Below, one piece after another: positions 42,856-51,504 of a stretch of DNA of 64,000 bases. The stretch covers positions 60,870 through 124,869 of the forward strand of contig JBCDIL010000010.1 in the NCBI GenBank assembly GCA_038749025.1, written 5' to 3'. This DNA is from JBCAXA01 sp038749025. Lineage in GTDB: Bacteria; Pseudomonadota; Gammaproteobacteria; Steroidobacterales; Woeseiaceae. The translations under genes and the position numbers were made by a program. Each line of letters starts with the position of its first letter. The first letter of the stretch is position 1. The notes under the pieces are model-generated. The model saw nothing but the letters and a program-made list of their open reading frames with translations. It had not been told where the DNA came from and made no database searches.

Positions 42856-43887
42856 ATGGGCTATGACATCTCCTACCACCCAGTCGACGTCAACTACTTA
42901 GAGTCGACCGTCTTCCCCTACATCCTGGGCGAGACCGATAGCACGGCGTTTTTCGACAAGCCAACCGCGATCGCCCAGGCACGGTTTCAGGCAAACGCCT
43001 GGGGCCTCGGCATTCTTGATCGCTATCACGAACAGGGCCGTCTTGAGTACGAGTGGGATAATCAAAACGCCATCAAGAAGGCCGCACTAAAACTCGCGGG
43101 CAAGAAGCGGCCGGAGCGTGAGTTTGAATTTGAATCCGACCTTTACGTCTGGGGGCGGCCATTTTTCATCACGGGCGATACACCGGAGCAAGTGACGGCC
43201 AGTATCGCCCGCTACCTCGATGCTGACGTACCAGCGGTGAACACCCTCGCGGGTCAAGCGATCAAAGACAAATGGCCACAACTCGCTGGCGCCATTGAGC
43301 CTAAATTCGAGCAAGCGCCGCCATCGCGCGAAGACTTCTATAACGAGGTGAGTTGGAAGATTGTTCTGATGCGCGATGCCGTGGCCGCGTTGCGCGCGGG
43401 CACGGAGGTTAAGATCCCCGACGGCGAGTCCATGGACCCAGCGGAATGCCTCACGGCGTACTTACAACACTGTGTTATCGAGTTCGCGGCGATCAGTCAT
43501 CCGGGTTGGATGACGCGCGGCTATGTCTGGCCAACGTATCTGTGCGATCTCGGTGGACTGCCGACGGTGATGTTCCAGTCGGCCGCAACGCCGTTTTCCG
43601 CGTTCGCGGAGAAGCTACCGGCGGCGAAGCTCCGCGATGACGACGCCATTAGTGAGAACTATATGGTCGGCGGCTACGTTCCGGCCGCCGAGGTGCCGCA
43701 GTTAAAGCAGCTGTTTGCCGACGGGCGTAACAGCATCCTCGCTGCAGCGGCGAAGGAAGGTTGGGAGGACGGCTGCAGAATCACGCTGCAGAAACTCGAC
43801 GAGACGATTCATTACTGCGAAACCCATAACCTCGGGTTTATTGAGGCAGCCGAGATTTACAGCGGCCCAATGGGAATTATGAATTAG
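42856..43887 (+). CDS. conserved protein of unknown function
   Basis: 343 residues, cytoplasmic, no membrane or signal segment. Notable stretches: MGYDISYHPVD at the start, REFEFESDLYVWGRPFFITGDTPEQV (about 90-115), LTAYLQHCVIEFAAISHPGWMTRGYVWPTYLCDLGGLP (about 199-236). The last about 35 codons also occur as a decayed copy at 44452-44576. Function unknown. Confidence 0.82.
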   Translation: MGYDISYHPVDVNYLESTVFPYILGETDSTAFFDKPTAIAQARFQANAWGLGILDRYHEQGRLEYEWDNQNAIKKAALKLAGKKRPEREFEFESDLYVWGRPFFITGDTPEQVTASIARYLDADVPAVNTLAGQAIKDKWPQLAGAIEPKFEQAPPSREDFYNEVSWKIVLMRDAVAALRAGTEVKIPDGESMDPAECLTAYLQHCVIEFAAISHPGWMTRGYVWPTYLCDLGGLPTVMFQSAATPFSAFAEKLPAAKLRDDDAISENYMVGGYVPAAEVPQLKQLFADGRNSILAAAAKEGWEDGCRITLQKLDETIHYCETHNLGFIEAAEIYSGPMGIMN

Positions 43888-43915
43888 TCCTAGAAGCGAC
43901 GGGAAAACACAACTC

Positions 43916-44413
43916 ATGCGAAGGACCGCGGGCATCGGACCATTTATCGTCATAGCTGCCGCGCCGATACTGTTAGGTGGATGCTCCGCCGTCGTCTACG
44001 ACTTCAGCGATGGGCACGGTTGGTCTGATGATTTCGAGCAGAGTCGTTTGACTTGGGAGGCGCAGGGTATAAAAAGCTACCGGTATACGGTTTCGGCAAC
44101 CGCCGGGCTTTGTGGTAGCCCGCCGATGCGAGTAACCGTGAAGAACGGAATAGTCAAAAAGGCCGTCTACGACGCAGATAACCTTACCTGTGCGGGCTCG
44201 CCCGTCCGTAAGGGCGAAAGCGTACCGAAAAAACGGCTAGCCCATGTCGATACCATCGCCGAACTGTTCGAGAGGATTACCGCTTGCAGACACACATGCC
44301 GAGCTTCCGCTGGCTTCGATTTGCAAACCGGCATTCCCGTCCGTATCAGTTTGATAAACGGCGATGTCGTGGACGACGACGTCTTTATAAGAATCACCGA
44401 ATTCCGTCACTGA
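43916..44413 (+). CDS. DUF6174-like lipoprotein
   Basis: 165 residues with lipoprotein signal (APILLGGC, Cys 23). The DUF6174 pattern is seen: RLTWEAQGIKSYRYTVSATAGLCG, PPMRVTVKNGIVKKAVYD, and later IAELFERI and ASAGFDLQTGIPVRISL. Function of the family unknown. It is flanked by the intact gene 42856-43887 and by a copy of that gene's 3' end 674 bases further on. Confidence 0.82.
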   Translation: MRRTAGIGPFIVIAAAPILLGGCSAVVYDFSDGHGWSDDFEQSRLTWEAQGIKSYRYTVSATAGLCGSPPMRVTVKNGIVKKAVYDADNLTCAGSPVRKGESVPKKRLAHVDTIAELFERITACRHTCRASAGFDLQTGIPVRISLINGDVVDDDVFIRITEFRH

Positions 44414-44451
44414 CGCTTTTTGTTTCGTCAGGCATGGTTAATGTCGTTGCA

Positions 44452-44576
44452 AAGTCACGCTGTAGAAACTCGGCGAGACGATTTATTACTGCGAGATTTA
44501 TAACCTAGGATTCATCAAGGCCGCTGAGATTCGCAGTGGTCCAATGGGGACTATGAATTGGGCCATTCGCACTTAA
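44452..44576 (+). pseudogene. duplicated 3' end of the 42856-43887 gene (674-bp offset)
   Basis: 44455-44560 aligns without gaps to 43781-43886. In frame it reads KVTL-stop-KLGETIYYCEIYNLGFIKAAEIRSGPMGTMN and then runs on through WAIRT to TAA because the original stop TAG became TGG. CAG to TAG created the internal stop. This shows a past tandem duplication of about 674 bases whose second copy was largely replaced. Confidence 0.85.
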
Positions 44577-44598
44577 CGCATGAGGGCAAGCTACGTCT

Positions 44599-45210
44599 AT
44601 GAAAAAACAAGCCGGCTGGATACCTCTAACCTGTGTATTGCTCGCGGCGGTTTTCGCCAGCTCACAGAGCTTGGGTCAAGCCGACCCCGAATGGCTGCGT
44701 AGCTGGGACGACAGTCAAAAAAATAAGCCAGCTACGCTTAGCCCGGTTGGAAGGATCGCGTCGGAGCAGGAACCTGGCGTTCCGCTGGTTATCGCGGGTT
44801 TGGTGGTAACACCAAACGGTCTGCCTGCCGCCGACGTTGTCGTTCATAGCTACCACAGAGACCGAAACGGGTTCGACTTTGGCCCGAATGACAAAGCGAG
44901 CGCAACATGGCGGCTACAGGGGTGGGCGAAAACCGATTCGGAGGGGCGCTTTGAGTTTCGCACTATTCGGCCGGCTGCTGATCACCTAGGTCGAGAAGCT
45001 GCTCATGTTCACTTTACCGTGGAGTCCGACACGTACGGTCGGCAATGGGCACCAAAGGTTTTCCTTGCCGATGATCCGTTGGTAACCGTCAAGCAACGGC
45101 AGAAATCTAACGAGGCAGGCGAATACGGTTCGGTCCGGCCCGTTGAGATAGTTGATGATATCCAACGTATTTCGGTCGCCATCCGTCTCAAAAAGCAGGC
45201 CGATTTTTGA
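44599..45210 (+). CDS. exported intradiol-dioxygenase-like protein lacking Tyr ligands (paralog 2)
   Basis: 203 residues with signal peptide cut near SLGQ-ADP. Same layout as the protein at 31855: GLVVTPNGL, VVVHSYHRDRNGFDFG, WAKTDSEGRFEFRTIRP, AAHVHFT, KVFLADDPLV. Again the two expected Fe(III)-binding Tyr are Phe and HVH is kept, so the change is shared and old. It follows directly after the remnant of the duplicated gene. A transthyretin-like binding role or a different metal chemistry are alternatives to catechol cleavage. Confidence 0.82.
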   Translation: MKKQAGWIPLTCVLLAAVFASSQSLGQADPEWLRSWDDSQKNKPATLSPVGRIASEQEPGVPLVIAGLVVTPNGLPAADVVVHSYHRDRNGFDFGPNDKASATWRLQGWAKTDSEGRFEFRTIRPAADHLGREAAHVHFTVESDTYGRQWAPKVFLADDPLVTVKQRQKSNEAGEYGSVRPVEIVDDIQRISVAIRLKKQADF

Positions 45211-45280
45211 CAAAGCAATCGTACCGCTGCGTCGCCAGGCACATTTCTCACCAGCGGTAATAACGACGAAGACCAACCCA

Positions 45281-45718
45281 ATGACGCAACCCGCTCAATA
45301 CGTAGACGTTCTCACCACGCTTACCGAGTCGGGAAAAGCCCGCGCTGGGCTGAAAGGTAATTTTGCGTATCAGCGTAAAGACGTAGCAATTCGTGTTGAT
45401 CCAGACGGCGAAGAACTGGCCACGACTTTACGGCTTGCGAAGAAATTTCTGTCGGGCTTAGAAGGCTATGACGCTAGAGCCAAACAAAAAGTCGCCGAGG
45501 AGATGCTTCAGAACTACAACGACAATTGGCGGCAGGAACACGATCCTGTGCTGACGGCCAATCAATTCATACAAAAACTAACGTTGGTGGGTATGAGTTT
45601 TCTTGGGTCGGACTCCGTCGATTTTTCGTATGATGACGCTGACATGTTCGCTGGGCATTCACTCATTCCGCAAAGCTTCGACGGGGAGACGTTCACATAT
45701 GTGCGGATGTATGGGTAA
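45281..45718 (+). CDS. DUF2262 family protein
   Basis: 145 residues from ATG 45281; earlier in-frame starts lie in the dioxygenase-like gene. The C-terminal half FIQKLTLVGMSFLGSDSVDFSYDDADMFAGHSLIPQSFDGETFTYVRMYG is the DUF2262 signature. These are soluble proteins of unknown function frequently encoded singly. Six bases separate it from the next gene. Confidence 0.85.
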   Translation: MTQPAQYVDVLTTLTESGKARAGLKGNFAYQRKDVAIRVDPDGEELATTLRLAKKFLSGLEGYDARAKQKVAEEMLQNYNDNWRQEHDPVLTANQFIQKLTLVGMSFLGSDSVDFSYDDADMFAGHSLIPQSFDGETFTYVRMYG

Positions 45719-45724
45719 AACCCT

Positions 45725-46060
45725 ATGACCGGTGTGCTTCTCTTCGCATTGGTATTCGTGCTCGACGCACTAATCGGTGCCGCATTCCTGTGGATTGGCA
45801 TGAAAATAACGGCCAGGCTTTATGGAATGCAGCCCGGCGCTACCTATTGCGACTTTAAGGACATCGTCATTGTCGTGGTCGCAGCCGCCGCCGCTGCGTT
45901 ACTCCCGGGTTGGATCGGCTTTATTGCATCGTGGGTTGTCTTGTTCGCTTTGCTGAAGCATTTCACCGATGCCGAGATTGGTGAGCTGTTGATCATGGTG
46001 ATTATCTCTCGTATCGCGGTCGCGCTCTTTAGTGCGATGCTTCTGCCTTTGTTTATTTAG
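45725..46060 (+). CDS. small membrane protein
   Basis: 111 residues, about four hydrophobic segments (2-24, 42-62, 63-77 and 82-110) with very few charges between. It is probably co-transcribed with the DUF2262 gene (6-base gap). No family recognised. Confidence 0.7.
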   Translation: MTGVLLFALVFVLDALIGAAFLWIGMKITARLYGMQPGATYCDFKDIVIVVVAAAAAALLPGWIGFIASWVVLFALLKHFTDAEIGELLIMVIISRIAVALFSAMLLPLFI

Positions 46061-46179
46061 ATTGTCCAACGATGCGATGTGTGGTAACGGCACAAGAGGC
46101 GGTCGCTTTTCGTTGGCTGGCCGATTAAAAGGGCGTCCGTGTCGAAGACTCGATTGCTGAAACTTCTGTAAGGCGCACG

Positions 46180-46740
46180 ATGAGACTACTAACCCTATTC
46201 GCTACGTTTGCGATCGCACTAATGATCTTGCCAGTAAAGATAAGTGCGAATGAGCTACCACCTCAAATTATCGCTTTGTCTGAAGCAATTTCTTCCGTCC
46301 CCGGTGTTACGACTAAAGACGTCCGAAAGTATTGGTATTCAGCGAGTGACGTATCAGAACTAAACGCAATCAGTTGGGCCGGCGAGTACGCTGATTTGCC
46401 TATTTCCAGCTTGCGGCGATCCGATGGCAATCATGACAATGAAGTGCTTATTGCTGCTTACTTTACGATAGAGAAGAGTGCATCTGGATTGAAAGGTCTA
46501 GAGTTCTTGTCTTGGTGGGTACGATACCTATCGAGAAGCGGTCAAAATATCCAAGTTCGCAGTATCGGACTCCCACCAATGGCAGGGACAGAGATTCAGC
46601 TGGGTAATACACTCCGTTTTTCTATTGACATGTTCGTTGAAACCAAAGACCCGGACATCGAACAAGTATTATCCCAAATTGAGGTATACGCGGAGTCACT
46701 TGCGTCAAGCTACGACGTTTACTCCGCTGCTTTCGAGTAA
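46180..46740 (+). CDS. exported protein of unknown function
   Basis: 186 residues with signal peptide (LFATFAIALMILPVKISA-NE). The mature protein contains YWYSASDVSELNAISWAGEYADLPISSLRRSDGNHDNEVLIAAYFTIEKS. No known family. AT-rich compared with the core genes. Confidence 0.7.
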   Translation: MRLLTLFATFAIALMILPVKISANELPPQIIALSEAISSVPGVTTKDVRKYWYSASDVSELNAISWAGEYADLPISSLRRSDGNHDNEVLIAAYFTIEKSASGLKGLEFLSWWVRYLSRSGQNIQVRSIGLPPMAGTEIQLGNTLRFSIDMFVETKDPDIEQVLSQIEVYAESLASSYDVYSAAFE

Positions 46741-46837
46741 GTGCGCTCTAACAAGCGATGCAGGTCTTATCAGGTCGCTGATGCGAAACGTTGTTTTGCG
46801 TTCCTCAGATCGCCGACGCCATTTCATAACAGTAACG

Positions 46838-47263
46838 ATGTCATTTGACGACGAGCTTGGTCTTACGTACACGCAAGAACTTGCGCTGCTTTATGGCTTA
46901 TTTGCCTTATTGATTACGAAAATTTTTGTTGCGGGCACCGTGTTACTTGAGCGGCAAACAAAGGAACCGTTCAAAACGCTTAGATGGTCGAAAAAGTTAC
47001 TACGCCTGTTGTTACTGGCACTAAGTATCCTGTTTACCGGTTACCTCTTTCACGACTTGATGCTGCTCATGGACTACTACACATCGATGTCTATTCCATT
47101 CATCCCAAGCTTGTACGTGCTAATTGCAGCAGAGCGAATGGCAATCTTAGGCGTTGCCATGGGTATTTTTTGGACGAGGTTTGACTGGCGACGAGTCTTG
47201 TACGTATTCGTTACCCTTAACACCATCAACGTGCTTATTTATCTGGAGCAAGGTTTGATCTAG
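46838..47263 (+). CDS. four-helix membrane protein
   Basis: 141 residues from ATG 46838; a longer in-frame start would place a basic, non-membrane 71-residue stretch overlapping the previous gene. Hydrophobic helices near 13-34, 52-72, 82-98 and 112-135. No family recognised. Confidence 0.65.
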   Translation: MSFDDELGLTYTQELALLYGLFALLITKIFVAGTVLLERQTKEPFKTLRWSKKLLRLLLLALSILFTGYLFHDLMLLMDYYTSMSIPFIPSLYVLIAAERMAILGVAMGIFWTRFDWRRVLYVFVTLNTINVLIYLEQGLI

Positions 47264-47341
47264 CCAGATCTTGAACCGGCAACGCGCACCGATCAAGGTA
47301 AGGGATAACCACGACATCCAGTCCAGAGGAGCTTGTTAGGT

Positions 47342-47692
47342 ATGAGCGTCTGTAAGAAGCGTTTACGCAAGACCCGTGCGTTAACAGCCATGCTTGTTGC
47401 AAACGGTATTGGGCTTACTGGTTGTGCAACGTTTGCATCGGTGAAGCCGAATGTCGTCATAACGCCCAATTCGGAACGAACCGCAGCAACCCTTGAGGTT
47501 ATTGCTGGCGTACGCAAATCCGAGACTTTTCTGAAAGATCTTGCGTTACAAACGGCGCCTTCGGTGCAGTCGATCTTGCAATGCCCGTCTGGCCAGGCAA
47601 CGCGTACGTGGCTTAACGATGGGAAACCGCAAGTGCTCGAGGACCGGCCAGAAGCCCATTCGGTAACGCTGCAGTTTCGATGTGTCGAGTAG
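47342..47692 (+). CDS. small lipoprotein
   Basis: 116 residues from ATG 47342 with lipobox (LVANGIGLTGC, Cys about 28). Mature part has NSERTAATLEVIAGVRKSETFLKDLALQTAPSVQSILQCPSG with two further Cys. No family recognised. Confidence 0.7.
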   Translation: MSVCKKRLRKTRALTAMLVANGIGLTGCATFASVKPNVVITPNSERTAATLEVIAGVRKSETFLKDLALQTAPSVQSILQCPSGQATRTWLNDGKPQVLEDRPEAHSVTLQFRCVE

Positions 47693-47783
47693 TATCTACG
47701 ATGGCGACGTTGCGCTTCTGCGAGAAATCGGTCCTGTCAATTTTGGCACGGTGACCTGGCTCGACTAAGCGGACCAATCTGTC

Positions 47784-48698
47784 GTGAAATACTTCTCGAT
47801 CCTAATTCCGTTCATCATCGGCCTCGCCATCTTGCTGGTGAGCAACACTTTTGCCACGACAGCTACCACAAATGCGATCGGCCAGGCGATACTGTTTGTT
47901 ACCGTAGTCTGCGTGCCTCTCTACCGCACCGGACGCATGTCGTACGTCGATATCGGTTGGCCGTGGGGAATTGTCGTTATCGGCATAACAGCGATGGCGA
48001 CGCTCAATGGTGATTGGCTACGCCAGTTTGTTATTGGAACGATCTACCTGTTGGTCGGTGCCCGGATGGGCATCATGGCGCTTAACCACTGGCAAAGCGG
48101 CCACTTGAAAGAAGAGCTGCCCCGCTATGCTTACCAGCGACGTCGCTGGGAAAAGGCCGGTAAACGGAACACGATGCTGGCGGCGCAGACCGAGGTAATC
48201 GCTCAAGGTGCATTCAACCTATCATTCCTTTGCGTGCCGGCGTTTATAATCGCCGCGAATCCAGAACCGTCGATCTCGATAGTCGAGATGGTTGGCTTCA
48301 TTATTTGGGTAGCGGCGTTCACGTTCGAGGAAGCGGCTGATCGCCAGAAACGGCAGTTTGTGCGCCAGCAAAAGCGCGCGAGTAAAGCGAACGCCGTTTG
48401 CGATGTAGGGTTGTGGGCCTACAGCCGTCATCCGAATTACTTCGGGCAGTGGATGGGGTGGAACGGTGTGCTGATCGCGACCATACCATCGTGGATCGCG
48501 TTGTATCCGGCCGAATCGCTCATCGTTTGGTTGGGTCTGGGCACAGGCGCGTTGTTAGTGTCGTACTTCATGTACAACACCTTGGTGTATTACTCGGGCG
48601 CTATCCCCGCCGAGTACTACTCGGTGCAAAAACGCCCAGCGTTTACTGACTACCAACGTCGTACCAGCCGATTCTTTCCGCGGGCCCCGAAGACGTAA
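47784..48698 (+). CDS. DUF1295 (steroid 5-alpha reductase-like) membrane protein
   Basis: 304 residues, GTG start, about seven to eight transmembrane helices. Key region near residue 205: GLWAYSRHPNYFGQWMGWNGVLIA, the H-P-N-Y-F-G motif of the DUF1295/ICMT-like reductases, and before it KRQFVRQQKRASKANAVCDVG. Such proteins probably reduce or methylate lipid-like substrates. No partner genes are evident. Confidence 0.88.
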   Translation: MKYFSILIPFIIGLAILLVSNTFATTATTNAIGQAILFVTVVCVPLYRTGRMSYVDIGWPWGIVVIGITAMATLNGDWLRQFVIGTIYLLVGARMGIMALNHWQSGHLKEELPRYAYQRRRWEKAGKRNTMLAAQTEVIAQGAFNLSFLCVPAFIIAANPEPSISIVEMVGFIIWVAAFTFEEAADRQKRQFVRQQKRASKANAVCDVGLWAYSRHPNYFGQWMGWNGVLIATIPSWIALYPAESLIVWLGLGTGALLVSYFMYNTLVYYSGAIPAEYYSVQKRPAFTDYQRRTSRFFPRAPKT

Positions 48699-48701
48699 TT
48701 C

Positions 48702-48911
48702 AGGCTATCTGAGGGCAACATCTCGGCGGGAAGCGATACCTGTAGGCATTCGCTAGAGGTCGTTGGCATCTTCGTTGGGCTGCTCGTACTGATCTACTGG
48801 GCTGTCGAGATTCGCGACTCGGGCCGGCCAACGCACGCTGCCGGGTTCGGCTCAGAAGCAAGAATCGACCAGAGCGGCTGGTTGCTTGCGGTGACTGGCC
48901 AAAAAGGCTGA
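48702..48911 (+). pseudogene. start-less remnant of a small membrane protein
   Basis: In the same frame as the DUF1295 gene, past its stop, a frame reads ...SLEVVGIFVGLLVLIYWAVEIRDSGRPTHAAGFGSEARIDQSGWLLAVTGQ... to TGA 48909-48911. It contains one clear transmembrane helix but no usable start codon. It may be a gene whose start has been lost. Confidence 0.35.
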
Positions 48912-48963
48912 CTCGCGCTAGCGTTCATTATCAGGGGTGGGTTACCGGCTGGGTGATCGAATA

Positions 48964-49455
48964 ATGCAAATACGGCGCGCTACCGCGGATGACGCACGCC
49001 CCTTGTTGGATATCTACGCGCCGTTCGTTAAGGACTCGACGATCTCGTTCGAGTTAACACCCCCGACGTTGGAGACGTTCGCGGAACGTATCGAGAACTC
49101 GCTGCGAACCCACGAGTGGTTGGTTATGAAAGACGGCGAACGCTATTGCGGCTACGCGTATGGCACACCACACAGGACTCGCGAAGCGTATCGGTTTTCC
49201 GTCGAAACATCAGTTTATGTGTCGGTTGACTACCGTGGCAAAGGCGTTGGCAAGAAGCTGTACTACGCGCTATTCGAGTCGCTGCAAACGCTGGGTTACA
49301 AAAGTGCGTTGGCCGGTATTACGATGCCGAACCCAGCCAGCATTGCGCTACATACAGCGGTTGGTTTCGAGAAAGTGGGCGTCTATAAGGATGTCGGTCG
49401 TAAGTTTGGCGACTGGCACGACGTCTCATGGTGGCAGCGTAGCTTGTCGGCGTAG
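48964..49455 (+). CDS. GNAT acetyltransferase, phosphinothricin-acetyltransferase-like
   Basis: 163 residues from ATG 48964. Pattern MQIRRATADDARPLLDIYAPFVKDSTISFELTPPT, then YAYGTPHRTREAYRFSVETSVYVSVDYRGKGVGKKLYYALFESLQTLGY (acetyl-CoA loop) and NPASIALHTAVGFEKVGVYKDVGRKFGDWHDVSWWQRSL matches the Pat/YncA branch, which acetylates amino-acid analogues such as methionine sulfoximine or phosphinothricin. True substrate unknown. Confidence 0.9.
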   Translation: MQIRRATADDARPLLDIYAPFVKDSTISFELTPPTLETFAERIENSLRTHEWLVMKDGERYCGYAYGTPHRTREAYRFSVETSVYVSVDYRGKGVGKKLYYALFESLQTLGYKSALAGITMPNPASIALHTAVGFEKVGVYKDVGRKFGDWHDVSWWQRSLSA

Positions 49456-49495
49456 CCAGCAATCCGAAAAACTTAACCCGCCTGAGGCCAGTACT

Positions 49496-49939
49496 TTGAG
49501 ACTACCTACAATCAGCGCAGCCATTCTTTCATTAGGACTCGTCACGGTTGCTAACAGTTATGATGCTGAAGACGTACTGGCGACCGTACAAGGCACCTGG
49601 GGCTGGGCGGAAGGCAATTTCGCCTGTGAAGATGGCGGATCGATAATAGACGTGTCCTCTGACCGTCAGAGACTGACCATCACATTTGCCAATCCGATCG
49701 AAATGTACGATGGGAAATCTGTCACGGTAACCGGCTATGACATTCTTGCGGTGGACGATACCGGCGTGAATCTCAAAATGGACAATGAGACACGTGCGCA
49801 TGAAGGCGTGCTCCTCACATGGCGAATTCAACTCGACGGGAACGATCGGTACTTTTGGGAAGCGTTAGAGGCAAAAGCAAAAGACGGAGTAACCGGACGA
49901 GACTACTGGTCTTGGGGCCCCATCGAACGCTGCCAATGA
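49496..49939 (+). CDS. small exported protein of unknown function
   Basis: 147 residues from TTG 49496, chosen because it gives a signal peptide (LPTISAAILSLGLVTVANS); longer starts lie inside the GNAT gene. Mature part is beta-rich with WGWAEGNFACEDGGSIIDVS and a terminal Cys (IERCQ), possibly a disulfide pair. No family recognised. Confidence 0.65.
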   Translation: MRLPTISAAILSLGLVTVANSYDAEDVLATVQGTWGWAEGNFACEDGGSIIDVSSDRQRLTITFANPIEMYDGKSVTVTGYDILAVDDTGVNLKMDNETRAHEGVLLTWRIQLDGNDRYFWEALEAKAKDGVTGRDYWSWGPIERCQ

Positions 49940-49966
49940 GTATTTCCGTCACGACGAACTAAATCG

Positions 49967-50344
49967 GTGAGCTATTTCGACCCCTGGCCGATTGAGAAGT
50001 CCGGTTCGCTGTACCGGTTATTGCGTGTTCGTGCTTTTCGGCCATTTGTCGCCGGTGGCGCGTTCTGGCAACGTCTCGGACTTGCAAAGCGCCGTCGTTG
50101 GAATACTCAACAACTAAGAGCGTACGTTCGCCAAAGTAAACCGCTCGAAGTCACTCACCTGGTATCACTGCTGTTCCTGGCAGGTGTTGCGGTGTACTTG
50201 GGGTCAAATGACGATTGGTTGGGCGTTGGTGTCTTTACGGTGTTAAACGTTGTCGCGAACCTATACCCGCTCCTCGTGGTGCGCTACAACCGGCACCGCG
50301 TTGATAATCGTCTGGCCAAATTAGATGACGCCGGCGAGGCCTAA
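49967..50344 (+). CDS. small membrane protein, acyltransferase-like tail
   Basis: 125 residues, GTG start. About two hydrophobic helices (64-80 and 84-104). The end VLNVVANLYPLLVVRYNRHR resembles the conserved tail of CrtO-type glycosyl carotenoid acyltransferases and similar small proteins, but the rest is not a match. The 3' end overlaps the convergent HupE-like gene by 24 bases. Confidence 0.65.
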   Translation: MSYFDPWPIEKSGSLYRLLRVRAFRPFVAGGAFWQRLGLAKRRRWNTQQLRAYVRQSKPLEVTHLVSLLFLAGVAVYLGSNDDWLGVGVFTVLNVVANLYPLLVVRYNRHRVDNRLAKLDDAGEA

Positions 50345-51493
50345 CGCTAATCCGATGCTGACAGCGATCATGACGGCGCCACCCGCCCGCCGTATGGGTT
50401 GGACAACAGGCAGCAGCGCCGCTGGTTGGATCATTACTTTTGCGATAGCGGCGTAGCAAAGGAGCAGTATCGCCAGAAACGTCAGCTGGCCAATTTCTAC
50501 GCCGACATTGAAGGCGAGTAACGCGGTAATGGTCTGCTCCGCTGGCAGTTCAAGTTCGCGCAAGGCACCGGCAAATCCGAAACCGTGCAACAAGCCGAAC
50601 AAGAAAACGACCACGCGGCTGGAGGCACCGGGCTCCACGGCACGGACGTTAACCACGCCAACCCAGATGATGCTGGCCAGAATCAGCGGTTCGATCAGCC
50701 ACGGCGATGCTTGTACCCAGCCCAGCGCACCAGCAATCAACGTGACCGAGTGCGCTAGCGTGAACAGGCTGACGGTAAGCACGAGTTGCTTAACCGTTCG
50801 TGACGCGAGCATCAATCCGGCCACGAACAGTAGATGGTCCAGCCCACCCGGCAGAATGTGCAATATGCCGGCAACGAGGTAGTTGATGAACGACTGCAAC
50901 GAGTTAGTTTTACGCAGTTTGGTGGTAACGGGTTCAAGCCCGAGCCACGCACTGGCGTCGAAATCCGGTGAGCGCTGGCCGGTAACGAGCCACCGGGTTT
51001 GGTTGATGCCGGTCGATGTATCGATAACGGTAGTGGCAATTGGCTCCTCGAAAAAGAACTCGTCAGTGAACCTCACCACCAAGATAGGCGTTACCGACGC
51101 CCGATCGAGGCGGTCGGCGGAACCGGTTAACCCAATCACGACCTGTGGCCAACTGAGTGGGTCGAGGTAGATGTCCTCAGACAAATCGGGAAACCGCACG
51201 GAGACCAACGTTAGCGGCAGGGCTTGGTCACCGAATTCGAGCCGGACAGCACCGGGTAGGTCTGCCAGTAGCTCGAGAATAACCGGGTCCGTGCTCGGGT
51301 CAAGACGCTGACTCAACGCATAGTAGGCCGGGCGATCTCCCGCGGTTCGTAGCAGATCCACCGCTACCGTAACGGTAACGTCGCCGCCGGGTGCCAATTC
51401 CACGCGCGCCTTCGACATATTTAATAGGTGCGCGTTGGCGGATGATGCGAAAAGCACCGTCGACAGAAACAAGAGTACCCACCGGCTTGCCAT
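50321..51493 (-). CDS. HupE/UreJ-like membrane protein
   Basis: 390 residues. A signal peptide (FLSTVLFASSANA-H) and a soluble domain of about 180 residues precede the HupE/UreJ_2 membrane domain: GILHILPGGLDHLLFVAGLML (about 210), SLFTLAHSVTLIAGALG and FGLLHGFGFAGALRELEL with conserved His residues. HupE/UreJ proteins are linked to nickel or cobalt uptake. It lies 11 bases downstream of the amidohydrolase gene, which needs divalent metals, so metal supply is a plausible role. Confidence 0.88.
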   Translation of the reverse strand: MASRWVLLFLSTVLFASSANAHLLNMSKARVELAPGGDVTVTVAVDLLRTAGDRPAYYALSQRLDPSTDPVILELLADLPGAVRLEFGDQALPLTLVSVRFPDLSEDIYLDPLSWPQVVIGLTGSADRLDRASVTPILVVRFTDEFFFEEPIATTVIDTSTGINQTRWLVTGQRSPDFDASAWLGLEPVTTKLRKTNSLQSFINYLVAGILHILPGGLDHLLFVAGLMLASRTVKQLVLTVSLFTLAHSVTLIAGALGWVQASPWLIEPLILASIIWVGVVNVRAVEPGASSRVVVFLFGLLHGFGFAGALRELELPAEQTITALLAFNVGVEIGQLTFLAILLLCYAAIAKVMIQPAALLPVVQPIRRAGGAVMIAVSIGLALGLAGVI

Positions 51494-51504
51494 GGTGGCA
51501 GTCG

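Noticed and set aside
46745..46790. TCTAACAAGCGATGCAGG as an attC start
   Set aside because: The right arm and R' box are absent; similarity is limited to 12 bases.
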